Assembly (NCBI GenBank): GCA_018830585.1
Contig: JAHJSD010000081.1
Span: forward strand, 1-16,376
Reading direction: 5' to 3'
Source: Patescibacteria group bacterium
Lineage (GTDB): Bacteria; Patescibacteriota; Microgenomatia; UBA12405; JAHJSD01
DNA length: 16,376 nucleotides
Under the pieces are notes generated by a model, which was not told the DNA's origin, did not search any database, and was given only the letters and a program-made list of their open reading frames with translations. Positions 1 to 5,881 of the stretch are shown one piece after another. The position numbers were made by a program, and so were the translations under genes. The number at the start of each line of letters is the position of its first letter. Within the stretch, counting starts at the first letter, position 1.

Positions 1-19
1 GGAAGAACCCCCGCCCACT

Positions 20-147
20 GTCATTCTGAGCGGAGCCCCGTACCGTCCGGTACAGGGCGGAGCGAAGAATCCCTTCATTACAGCAATTTGTCGATCTGAA
101 AGGGGATCCTTCGCCCCGACACAACGTCGGGAACTCAGGATGACGTG
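20..147. repeat. Composite inverted repeat (TCATTCTGAG / GAAGAATCC family)
   Basis: A copy of the unit TCATTCTGAGCGGA...GGAGCGAAGAATCCC at 20-73 is followed by an inverted copy at about 104-147 (GGATCCTTCG...CTCAGGATGAC), so the whole can fold on itself. Each arm is interrupted by a smaller palindrome: CCCCGTACC/GGTACAGGG in the left arm and CCCCGAC/GTCGGG in the right. The same unit recurs around 5110-5390 and 12840. No gene is seen here. Confidence 0.75.
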
Positions 148-181
148 GTTATAAAGGGGTCGTTTGTGACATGTAATCCGT

Positions 182-230
182 AAATCGTAATTTTTAAATC
201 TTAAATCTTAAATCTTAAATCTTAAATAAC
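182..230. repeat. Period-7 tandem repeat (AAATCTT heptamers) in AT-rich spacer
   Basis: Heptamers AAATCGT, AATTTTT and then four AAATCTT in a row, ending in AAATAAC, sit in the spacer before argS. The remaining spacer to about 400 is AT-rich, with loose repeats of ATGATTAATGA/AAATGATAAAT type and no coding potential. The same heptamers occur inside argS at 787-821. Confidence 0.8.
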
Positions 231-404
231 TAATGGCTAATGTTTAATGGTGAATGATTAAATAAAGAAAGAATGTTTAATGTTAAATGACAAATAAGTT
301 GCTGGTTTCTCATTTCTGGTTCCTGGTTACTCGTTCTATGCTTCTAATGATTAATGATTAATGACAAATGATAAATAAAGACGTCTTCGTCGTCTCCTTT
401 TTCT

Positions 405-413
405 TGTTATAAT
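405..413 (+). promoter_or_regulatory. Extended -10 promoter of argS, leaderless
   Basis: TG-t-TATAAT forms a consensus extended -10 box at 405-413. Only 6 nt separate it from the ATG at 420, so transcription should begin on or next to the A of the start codon. No convincing -35 is seen; an extended -10 can work without one. No Shine-Dalgarno sequence is present. Confidence 0.75.
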
Positions 414-419
414 TAGACT

Positions 420-2438
420 ATGGAAATCGAGCAGGAGCTAAAAAGGGCGATTCACAAGGCGGTTGCTTCCTTGGGAATAGAGGTTGGTTTAGACCAGATT
501 AAATTAGAACATCCGGCTGATGCCAAGTTTGGCGACTATTCAGCGAATATTGCGATGCCGTTATTTGTGAAGGTCAAAAATCAAAAATCCCCGAACGATT
601 TCCTTCAGAAATCAACGGGGCAGGCAAAAGTCAAAGTTACCCGCCCGCAACGCCTGAGCGTAGCGATGGCGGGCGCGGCAACCCCGAACCAGAGCGAGCA
701 CGGTTCGGGGCAGGAATCAAAAATTAAACTTTCAGACATAAAATCTCCGCTCGATTTGGCAAAGTTGATAAAAGAGGAGATTTCTAAAATCATAAATCTT
801 AAATCATCAATCATAAATCGTATTGAGGCGGTATCTCCCGGTTTTATCAATTTTACCCTTTTGGAAGACTATCTTATCAGGCAGGCAGAGGAACTGCTAA
901 GCATAGACAAATTTAGGCAAAGAATGGCTAAATCGGGAAAGGGAAAAACCATGGTGATTGATTATTCCGCTCCCAATATTGCCAAGCCTTTCGGTATCGG
1001 CCACCTGCGTTCGACCACTATCGGCCAGGCAATTTACAATCTTTACCAGGCTTTGGGTTGGAAAACCATTGGCGACAACCATTTGGGCGATTGGGGAACC
1101 CAATTTGGTAAATTAATTTACCAAATTGAGCTTAAAGCCAAAAGCCTAAAGCTCCCTCCTGCGCCGAGGCTTCGGCGGGCAGGTAAAGCTAAGACTGGAG
1201 AATTGGAATTTTTACAGTCTTTAACTATTGCCGATTTGGAAAAGCTTTATGTTGAGTTTCACAAAGAGGCGGAAAAGAATCCCCAATTGGAGGAAGAAGC
1301 CAGAAAACGGTTTAAAAAATTAGAGCAAGGGGATAAAGAGGCAAAAGAGATTTGGCAGAAATGTGTCGAGCTTAGTTTGAAAGAATTTAACCGGGTTTAC
1401 CGTCTGCTCGGAGTAAAAATAGATTACCGCTACGGCGAGTCTTTTTACCACTTTAACGGCTGGATGGAAAAAGTACTTTCCGATGTCAAAAAGAAGGGTT
1501 TATTAAAGAAAAGCCGGGGGGCTTTGGTAATTGAACTTCCCGGAGAGGAAATGCCGGCAATGTTGGTTAAATCCGACGGCGCCACCCTTTATCTGCTTAG
1601 AGATTTGGCGACAATTAAGTTCCGGATGAAAACCTGGAACCCGGATTTAATTGTCTATGAAGTCGGCGCCGACCACAAATTGCACTTCAAACAGGTTTTC
1701 AAAACCGCGGTGATGTTAGATTACTTGGAGGCAAAAAAATTAGTTCATCTCGCCCACGGTATGATCCGTTGGAAGCGCGGCAAGTTCTCCACCCGGAAAG
1801 GGGATACGATCCATCTTGAAGAAATCCTTAAAGACGCGGTCAAAAGAGCCGGTAAATTGGTTGACCAAAGCCGGACCGGTAAAGGACTGACCAAAACGGA
1901 AAAGGAAAAAATCGCCCGCGCTGTCGGTATCGGCGGGGTAAAGTTCAACGATTTAAAACAAGAGCCGGAAAGGGATATTATTTTTGACTGGGAGAGGATT
2001 TTGTCAATGGACGGCTATTCCGGGCCTTATCTTCAGTATACCTACGCAAGGGCGCAGAGCGTCTTATATAAATCCGAGATCACAAAATCCCAAATTCCAA
2101 AATCCAAATCCCAAATAAATTTCAAAAATCAAATTTCAAATGATTTAAACCAGGAAGAATTAAGTTTATTAAGAACTTTTTACCGTTTCGGGGAGGCGGT
2201 TACCGTTTCTGCCGAGCAGTTTTCACCTCATATTTTGTGCCGGTATCTTTTCGACTTATCCCAGAAATTTAATTTGTTTTACCAAAAACATAGAATTCTT
2301 AGCTTAAAGTCTGAAGCTGAAGGCCAAAAGCAGGAAGGTGGGACTGAGCAATTCAGGTTGGCTTTGACTCAGGCGACGGCCAACATCCTTCGAATGGGTT
2401 TGGGAATATTGGGAATAGAGACTTTGGAAAAAATGTAA
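420..2438 (+). CDS. argS: Arginyl-tRNA synthetase with repeat-derived insertions
   Basis: Class I aminoacyl-tRNA synthetase that charges tRNA-Arg with arginine in the cytoplasm. The order is: N-terminal tRNA-binding domain (about 1-150, with conserved GDYSANIA and PGFINF), Rossmann catalytic core with the signature at 192-195, NHLGDWGTQFGKL just after it, the KMSKS-equivalent KFSTRKG at 455-461, and a C-terminal DALR-type anticodon-binding domain ending LGIETLEKM. The HIGH motif reads GIGH: codon 192 is GGT (Gly) where most ArgS have His. At 672 aa it is about 100 residues longer than usual. The excess lies in stretches that match intergenic repeats of this window: residues about 53-107, 123-134, 242-255 and 553-578, plus perhaps a short one near 625-640. 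The start is set by the -10 box 6 nt upstream and by the normal N-terminus. No partner gene follows. Confidence 0.95.
   Translation: MEIEQELKRAIHKAVASLGIEVGLDQIKLEHPADAKFGDYSANIAMPLFVKVKNQKSPNDFLQKSTGQAKVKVTRPQRLSVAMAGAATPNQSEHGSGQESKIKLSDIKSPLDLAKLIKEEISKIINLKSSIINRIEAVSPGFINFTLLEDYLIRQAEELLSIDKFRQRMAKSGKGKTMVIDYSAPNIAKPFGIGHLRSTTIGQAIYNLYQALGWKTIGDNHLGDWGTQFGKLIYQIELKAKSLKLPPAPRLRRAGKAKTGELEFLQSLTIADLEKLYVEFHKEAEKNPQLEEEARKRFKKLEQGDKEAKEIWQKCVELSLKEFNRVYRLLGVKIDYRYGESFYHFNGWMEKVLSDVKKKGLLKKSRGALVIELPGEEMPAMLVKSDGATLYLLRDLATIKFRMKTWNPDLIVYEVGADHKLHFKQVFKTAVMLDYLEAKKLVHLAHGMIRWKRGKFSTRKGDTIHLEEILKDAVKRAGKLVDQSRTGKGLTKTEKEKIARAVGIGGVKFNDLKQEPERDIIFDWERILSMDGYSGPYLQYTYARAQSVLYKSEITKSQIPKSKSQINFKNQISNDLNQEELSLLRTFYRFGEAVTVSAEQFSPHILCRYLFDLSQKFNLFYQKHRILSLKSEAEGQKQEGGTEQFRLALTQATANILRMGLGILGIETLEKM
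589..710. repeat. Three hairpin repeats inserted in frame in argS N-terminal domain
   Basis: Hairpin 1 (589-620): CCCCG and GATTTC pair with GAAATC and CGGGG. Hairpin 2 (640-678): CCCGCC...GGCGGG; its reverse complement shares GCCGCGCCCGCC and ATCGCTACGCTCAGGCGTT with the intergenic repeat at 5249-5306. Hairpin 3 (682-710): CCCCGAACC/GGTTCGGGG, a perfect 9-bp stem. Together they code for about 41 residues absent from ordinary ArgS, where the sequence runs from IAMPLF almost straight into the helix seen here as SPLDLAKLIKEE. Confidence 0.85.
787..821. repeat. Five AAATCNT heptamers inside argS
   Basis: AAATCAT, AAATCTT, AAATCAT, CAATCAT and AAATCGT run back to back in the coding sequence. The second and fifth units are identical to units of the spacer array at 182-230. 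They encode KIINLKSSIINR between two conserved blocks of the N-terminal domain. Confidence 0.7.
1153..1181. repeat. GC-rich palindromic repeat inside argS
   Basis: CCTCCTGCGCCGAGG-CTTCGGCGGGCAGG is an inverted repeat (CCTGC/GCAGG outer, GCCGA/TCGGC inner) of the CCTGCC...GGCAGG family found at 5195, 5514, 5615, 7693 and 9907. It is translated as PPAPRLRRAG, a Pro/Arg/Ala stretch not expected at this point of ArgS, flanked by AGCC/AAAGC-rich sequence. Confidence 0.65.
2079..2146. repeat. Low-complexity AAATCCCAAATTCC-type repeat inside argS
   Basis: The stretch is built from CAAATTCC, AAATCC, AAATCCCAAAT and CAAATTTC units and encodes a Lys/Ser/Gln/Asn-rich linker (ITKSQIPKSKSQINF...) just before the C-terminal domain. 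Its composition differs sharply from the flanking codons. Simple arrays of this look are typical of spacers, not of ArgS. Confidence 0.6.
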
Positions 2439-2693
2439 TTTGAAGCTAAAAGCTAAAAGCTGGAGGCTCAATGCTTAAGTCCGGCCGTTATTTTTCGAGC
2501 GCTTCGATGGTTCGAGAGGTTATAACCCTGAGGATTTGTCGAAGGGCTCACCACTCAGGGCAAACTCGAGTCGAGAAATTCTTACCCGACCATTTAACCG
2601 TTTGCCTGTTTGGGCAGGAGCGACAGCCAATATCCCTTTCTGTCATCCTGATCTCCCTCAAGGAGAGAAGGATCTAGTGAAGCCACATCCAGG

Positions 2694-2903
2694 TAAACCG
2701 AACGTGGCGAAGCGTCTTTGTCGGTTTTAACAGAAGACCACGGTATACCCGTAGTAGTTTATTCTTCGGGCCTTTCAGATGAGGTAATTTTAACAGATTT
2801 TGTGTCCGTGGTATCGTTGGTCTAAGACAATTAATCGTTTTTTTAATCCCTTTTTCTGATAACACTAAACAGGCCGATCGGCCTGTTTAGTGTTATCTTT
2901 TTT
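2694..2903 (+). ncRNA. Hairpin-rich stretch ending in a terminator; possible non-coding RNA
   Basis: Two stems can be drawn: TAAACCGA (2694-2701) with TCGGTTTTA (2721-2729), and ACCACGG (2737-2743) with CCGTGGT (2806-2812). The stretch ends in the strong intrinsic terminator at 2858-2903. No protein frame is convincing on either strand. The terminator lies more than 400 nt past argS, so it may belong to a separate short transcript. I see no SRP, tmRNA, RNase P or tRNA signature and no clear promoter. The upstream part (2439-2690) is repeat debris: AGCTAAAAGCT, CTCAGGGCAAACTCGAGTCG, and TCATCCTGA...GAAGGATC at 2643-2674. Confidence 0.25.
2858..2903 (+). terminator. Intrinsic terminator, perfect 40-bp palindrome plus T6
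   Basis: 2858-2897 is a perfect palindrome centred on CGATCG (arms GATAACACTAAACAGGCCGA and its complement), followed at once by TTTTTT at 2898-2903. It shares the AAACAnnnCGATCGnnnTGTTT layout with the palindromes at 8550-8589 and 9487-9524. Confidence 0.85.
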
Positions 2904-2961
2904 CAAGACCGGTCTTCATTTGCCCCCCAAGAGCAGTTGCGGATAGTTTTAGGGGAGGGGA

Positions 2962-3007
2962 ACAATCCGGTCCCGGATTGGAAATCTAAAACGATCCGGA
3001 ATTGTGG
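2962..3007. repeat. Degenerate copy of the CGATCC palindromic repeat
   Basis: ACAATCCGG...CGATCCGGAATTGTGG with a GAAATCTAAAA centre resembles the intact element at 3397-3445 (centre AAGATCTGAAAAA). An inner CAATCCG/CGGATTG hairpin is also present. The arms have diverged. Confidence 0.55.
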
Positions 3008-3044
3008 CTTTAGAATAAAACTGGATCAATCGGGCCAAATGTAA

Positions 3045-3075
3045 TATAATCTTGCGGAAGTTAATTTTTTAGGTG
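3045..3075 (+). promoter_or_regulatory. -10 box and Shine-Dalgarno of the 73-aa gene
   Basis: TATAAT lies at 3045-3050 and AGGTG at 3071-3075, 5 nt before the ATG at 3081. The leader is about 24 nt. This is the only gene in the window with a clear Shine-Dalgarno site; its presence supports the gene and its start. Confidence 0.65.
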
Positions 3076-3080
3076 AATAG

Positions 3081-3302
3081 ATGGGGGTAATCAAAGGCAG
3101 AGAAAATTTTGTTCCGGCTTGTCCGTATGTTCCTCAGGACGCTGATGAAGCGAGACAGAAGACTTTTATCTGTGGCGGCGGAAAAGCTCGTGCTTGCCGC
3201 ATTTGCCCTTCAAGGGCAACTTCGGTTAGACCAAGCAGACAAGAGTTGGTTAGTATTGGTGTTCCCTCTTTAGCAAGAAGAATCCGAGGTAAACGGACTT
3301 GA
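3081..3302 (+). CDS. Small four-cysteine protein, unknown function
   Basis: A 73-aa protein that I do not recognise. Four cysteines at 14, 31, 39 and 42 (the last two as CRIC; glycines follow Cys31) could bind zinc or an iron-sulfur cluster. The C-terminal half is basic (RPSRQ, ARRIRGKRT). There is no signal peptide or membrane segment, so it is probably cytoplasmic and may bind nucleic acid. A consensus -10 box at the right distance and a Shine-Dalgarno site argue that it is a real gene. It ends in TGA. The next gene, also Arg-rich with a Cys cluster, starts 260 nt later from its own promoter, so they are not one operon. Confidence 0.65.
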   Translation: MGVIKGRENFVPACPYVPQDADEARQKTFICGGGKARACRICPSRATSVRPSRQELVSIGVPSLARRIRGKRT

Positions 3303-3388
3303 CTAGTGAGTTTTTAGTCCGCCTTCGCGAAAATCCTCATAAGGTCATTATGTCCTTTCATGGCTTTCAGTGATGTGGGGGTTAAGTC

Positions 3389-3450
3389 CTGACCGGAATC
3401 ACGATCCTGGATCGAAGATCTGAAAAACGATCCAGGATCGTGATTGTCAG
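3389..3450. repeat. CGATCC palindromic repeat, intact copy
   Basis: Perfect 18-bp arms (3397-3414 and 3428-3445; CGATCCTGGATCG and complement) surround the loop AAGATCTGAAAAA. CTGAC (3390-3393 region) and GTCAG (3446-3450) extend the stem past a 3-nt bulge. A near-identical copy, including the loop, lies inside the ligase gene at 13957-13998; a variant with a 4-nt loop lies at 5670-5705. The rest of 3303-3550 shows no gene. Confidence 0.85.
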
Positions 3451-3550
3451 AAGCGACCCCTTAGCGGTGGAACGAATCTCCGCGAGTTTTGCCCCGTACT
3501 TGGTTTATTCCAAGATAGCGAAAACTTAGGACGTAAGCCCGCGCGTAGTT

Positions 3551-3556
3551 TATAAT
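3551..3556 (+). promoter_or_regulatory. -10 box, leaderless start of the 322-aa gene
   Basis: TATAATTAG at 3551, 6 nt before the ATG at 3563, repeats the arrangement seen at argS, including the same first three nt after the box (TAG). No -35 of note and no Shine-Dalgarno site. Confidence 0.7.
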
Positions 3557-3562
3557 TAGCTT

Positions 3563-4531
3563 ATGGCTCCGGAGAGGGTAAGAAGAGGTCCGCCGGTTCA
3601 GAGGATGTTTTTCGAGGCTCCGGGTGGTGTTTTAACTATTCCACCTGAGACCGACGAAGCGGCTAAAAAAATTATTTCCGGCTATCGGACTTTTGACGGG
3701 GCAAGCCGGCGGGGCGATATTAGAATTGTTGACTTAAGATTAAGAGCTAAGGGTGAAGCAGTGGTCAATTCTTCTTGGGGTCCGGTCAGAGGAAGCCGGA
3801 GGAGGGAAAGGGGTGATATTTCGGCAACAGTAATTTACGCCGGTGCTGCTTCTCCGGAAAAAGGGGAAATAGCAGAGTGCCTTGCCCGGCAACAGCAGTT
3901 GGCGCCTTTATTCATAGTTGAACAAGGCAGAAAGTCAGTTGAGGAGAAAAAGAAGAGGGAAGATTTTCTTCGGGGATTAGGCTTAGTTGATGTGACAGTT
4001 TCTTCCAGAGAAACAGATTCTGCGCCTTTGACTATTTCCCGAGCCAGAAGGAGAAAGCCGACTCGCAGAACTCCGGTTGATATTACTACTACCAGAGCTG
4101 ACCACAAGTTAAAACAAGGGGAAGAGAGGGAACGGAGGGCGGCTAAGAATAGGGGAGCGGAGTTGGTTAGTGACAGGCCGGCAAGGGAATTGGCAGCAGC
4201 TTCTACCAACATTCCCCGTGATGCTTCAAATTTAGCCGACGGCAGGGGCAGGACCTGGCGGGAATCATGCGGTTGTGAAGTTGAAACCGATTTAAAAGGG
4301 GCGACTACCGTCCGGCAGCATTGCAAGGGTGGTGCTTGCGTTTTAAGAAGTGAGGTTGAGACTAACCCGATTATTCCTTGGGAGCAACTGCGGACCCTTA
4401 GCTATATCGTTTTTTCCAAGGATAAAAAGGTGAACGTGGGGGAAACTTTTACCAATGGCCGACGCCGCTACCGGGTTACAGAAGCCCAAAACCCTGAAGG
4501 TAAGGTGATTAAGGTAGGAATAAAAGAATAA
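3563..4531 (+). CDS. Arg-rich protein with C-terminal Cys cluster, unknown function
   Basis: A 322-aa soluble protein that I cannot assign. Residues 1-150 look folded (alternating hydrophobic strands, e.g. GDIRIVDLRLRAKG and ISATVIYAG). Residues about 150-225 are highly charged and basic (SRARRRKPTRRTP, EERERRAAKNRG), probably a flexible linker. A cluster of Cys236-x-Cys238, His253-Cys254 and Cys259 may bind metal. The last 45 residues (LSYIVFSKDKKV...GRRRYRVTEA) read as a small beta domain. No signal peptide is present. The start is fixed by a consensus -10 box 6 nt upstream. It stands alone, with repeats on both sides. Its basic character suggests nucleic-acid binding, but that is inference only. 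Confidence 0.75.
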   Translation: MAPERVRRGPPVQRMFFEAPGGVLTIPPETDEAAKKIISGYRTFDGASRRGDIRIVDLRLRAKGEAVVNSSWGPVRGSRRRERGDISATVIYAGAASPEKGEIAECLARQQQLAPLFIVEQGRKSVEEKKKREDFLRGLGLVDVTVSSRETDSAPLTISRARRRKPTRRTPVDITTTRADHKLKQGEERERRAAKNRGAELVSDRPARELAAASTNIPRDASNLADGRGRTWRESCGCEVETDLKGATTVRQHCKGGACVLRSEVETNPIIPWEQLRTLSYIVFSKDKKVNVGETFTNGRRRYRVTEAQNPEGKVIKVGIKE

Positions 4532-4640
4532 AAATTATCTGAAAATTTTTGCCAGCAAGGAGTACTGCCAAGTCGTTTGAATCAATTAAACTAATAAAAT
4601 CAAACAGTCTTAATTTTTGGTATTTTTCAGGCTATTTTTT

Positions 4641-4700
4641 CAACATAACTGACCCGACCTGCCCCGTACCGAATGGTACCGGGGTCGCATAGTTATGTTG
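4641..4700. repeat. Hairpin element with nested CCCCGTACC palindrome
   Basis: Outer arms CAACATAACT (4641-4650) and AGTTATGTTG (4691-4700) enclose an inner hairpin, CCCCGTACC/GGTACCGGGG (4662-4684). The inner unit recurs at about 36-58, 5354-5376, 8632-8645 and 12952-12973, so it looks like one repeat sitting inside another. No T-tract follows on either strand, so I do not call it a terminator. Confidence 0.7.
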
Positions 4701-4805
4701 ACGACTGAATGGTGCTGGTTGTCGCCGAAAGCGGAAAAATATTTCAATCGGTCCGGAAGAATATCGATTCCAGAGATATATTTTTGTCAGGGTATGGCAA
4801 AGGTC

Positions 4806-5012
4806 CTATCCGCTTCTTTGTCTTAGTAATTTGAGCGCTCTTTCGGCTCCGTAAAGTTGGTTAGTTGCCGTCGGCCAGCGTTTTCTTCTGCCTTCACCCT
4901 CGTCTGGATGCGGGTGTTGTCCAACCGTTTCTAAAGCCTCGGTTTTTATGGGATCCGTGCTTGGTAAATCGGGCTGTTGATAACTTAGTCCTTCTCCTTT
5001 TGATTTAGACAT
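4806..5012 (-). CDS. Small hydrophilic protein, unknown function
   Basis: A 68-aa protein starting MSKSKGEGL that I do not recognise. It is polar, with a Pro/His/Glu-rich middle (GQHPHPDEGEGRRKRW) and a short helix-like C-terminus (YGAERALKLLRQR). There are no cysteines, signal peptide or membrane segment. The strongest argument for it is the promoter: TTGACA, an 18-nt gap and TAGAAT, ending 8 nt before its ATG. The spacing again implies almost no leader. It runs opposite to the neighbouring genes. Confidence 0.55.
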   Translation of the reverse strand: MSKSKGEGLSYQQPDLPSTDPIKTEALETVGQHPHPDEGEGRRKRWPTATNQLYGAERALKLLRQRSG

Positions 5013-5020
5013 GGAATTGG

Positions 5021-5050
5021 ATTCTACTAAATCTAAAAACGGCTTGTCAA
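5021..5050 (-). promoter_or_regulatory. Near-consensus promoter of the 68-aa gene
   Basis: On the minus strand, TTGACA (5045-5050) and TAGAAT (5021-5026) are separated by 18 nt. The -10 box ends 8 nt before the ATG at 5012, giving a predicted leader of 0-2 nt. Confidence 0.75.
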
Positions 5051-5109
5051 GAAGAACTTTAACTATTTGGTCATTTACTCATTTAATCAATGGTTCATTT
5101 TGGATCGTT

Positions 5110-5640
5110 TCGTCATTCTGACCCGCCCAAAGCTACGCAGTTGCTGGCGGGGAAGAATCCCCTCGTTCACCGTCATTCTGAGCAGAGCGAAGAACCTGCC
5201 TGCCGGCAGGCAGGTCCCCGTGGAACGAGTAATCTGTTTCTCCCGACGGGCCGCGCCCGCCAGACGCTGCCTGCTTGCCATCGCTACGCTCAGGCGTTAG
5301 CGGGGCGAGAGCCGTCAGGCGATGCGGGCGGGGTCCTTCGTCATCAGAATTCCCCCGTACCAGGCGGTACAGGGTTCTGCTTAGGATGACAGAGAAGAAC
5401 TTTTTACCGGGGGATTATTCTTCGAGCCCTTCGGTAAACTCAGGGTAAACTCGTGTCGAGAAGAATTTATCAAGGGATAGTTCTCGACCGAGTCTGACTC
5501 GGTTCTCGATAAACCTGCCTGCCGGCAGGCAGGCTCGAACGGTAAAAATATTCTCGGCAGGTCTTCGTTTCCAGGATTGAATTGACCACCTAATTATTTG
5601 ATATTTTGATTTTGCCTGCCTGCCGGTAGGCAGGAACTTT
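5110..5640. repeat. Dense block of nested palindromic repeats
   Basis: No gene is credible here; the open frames are translations of repeats. Units in order: GTCATTCTGA...GAAGAATCC with a CCCGCC...GGCGGG insert (5112-5164); a second copy (5171-5217) interrupted by CCTGCCTGCCGGCAGGCAGG at 5195-5214; the GCCGCGCCCGCC...ATCGCTACGCTCAGGCGTT unit shared with argS (5249-5306); an inverted TCATTCTGAG-type unit with a CCCCGTACC palindrome (5330-5393); the TTCTTCGAG...CTCGTGTCGAGAAGAA unit (5415-5467); ACCGAGT/ACTCGGT (about 5486-5504); CCTGCCTGCCGGCAGGCAGG again (5514-5533), splitting another CTCGAT/CTCGAA unit; and a one-base variant at 5615-5634. Confidence 0.85.
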
Positions 5641-5669
5641 GGATTTATTTTGTGTTATTCCGATTGTTC

Positions 5670-5705
5670 CGATCCCGGATCGTTAAACCTAACGATCCGG
5701 GATCG
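5670..5705. repeat. CGATCC palindromic repeat, short-loop copy
   Basis: Perfect 16-bp arms, CGATCCCGGATCGTTA (5670-5685) and its complement (5690-5705), around the loop AACC. The right flank (TGATT) matches that of the 3389-3450 copy. From here to 5866 I see no supported gene. Confidence 0.8.
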
Positions 5706-5866
5706 TGATTAAGAAGGATCGTCGTGATATGTAAAAAGTTGTCAAATATTCGGCGCAGCCCCGGTATTGCCCGAGAAGTGGAATCAACTTAGCGGTTTAG
5801 CAAGAGAAGCGCATGACAATATATTTGTCCAAACTATTTAACCATATGGCTATTTGATCTTTTATT

Positions 5867-5875
5867 TGTTAAATT
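5867..5875 (+). promoter_or_regulatory. Probable extended -10, leaderless start
   Basis: TG-t-TAAATT at 5867-5875 fits TGnTANNNT and ends 6 nt before the ATG at 5882, the same spacing as at argS and 3563. The box itself is weaker (4 of 6 consensus). Confidence 0.45.
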
Positions 5876-5881
5876 TTGTTG

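Noticed and set aside
194..227. Replication origin iterons or DnaA boxes
   Set aside because: The heptamers are simple AT-rich units also found in argS; no TTATCCACA-type boxes or dnaA nearby.
605..1948. Minus-strand open frames inside argS
   Set aside because: They lie opposite a clear aminoacyl-tRNA synthetase and encode nothing recognisable; the longest owes its length to the GC-rich repeats.
2471..2865. Open frames of 63-68 codons on both strands after argS
   Set aside because: They are translations of repeat units and of the hairpin-rich stretch; no start signals and no protein-like composition.
3835..4326. 163-codon minus-strand frame opposite the 322-aa gene
   Set aside because: Shadow frame: the plus-strand gene has the leaderless promoter and the better protein composition.
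4641..4700. Intrinsic terminator for the 322-aa or 68-aa gene
   Set aside because: The stem is good, but no T-tract follows on either strand; it is better explained as a nested repeat.
4709..4834. Truncated topoisomerase I (Toprim) start
   Set aside because: LVVAESGK recalls LVIVESPxK, but the rest does not follow the Toprim pattern and the frame ends after 41 codons.
5067..5389. Frames of 64-99 codons in the repeat block
   Set aside because: Entirely made of palindromic repeats; overlapping frames on both strands arise from the inverted-repeat structure.
5110..5640. CRISPR array
   Set aside because: Repeats are palindromic, of several families, irregularly spaced and nested; there are no constant-length spacers and no cas genes.
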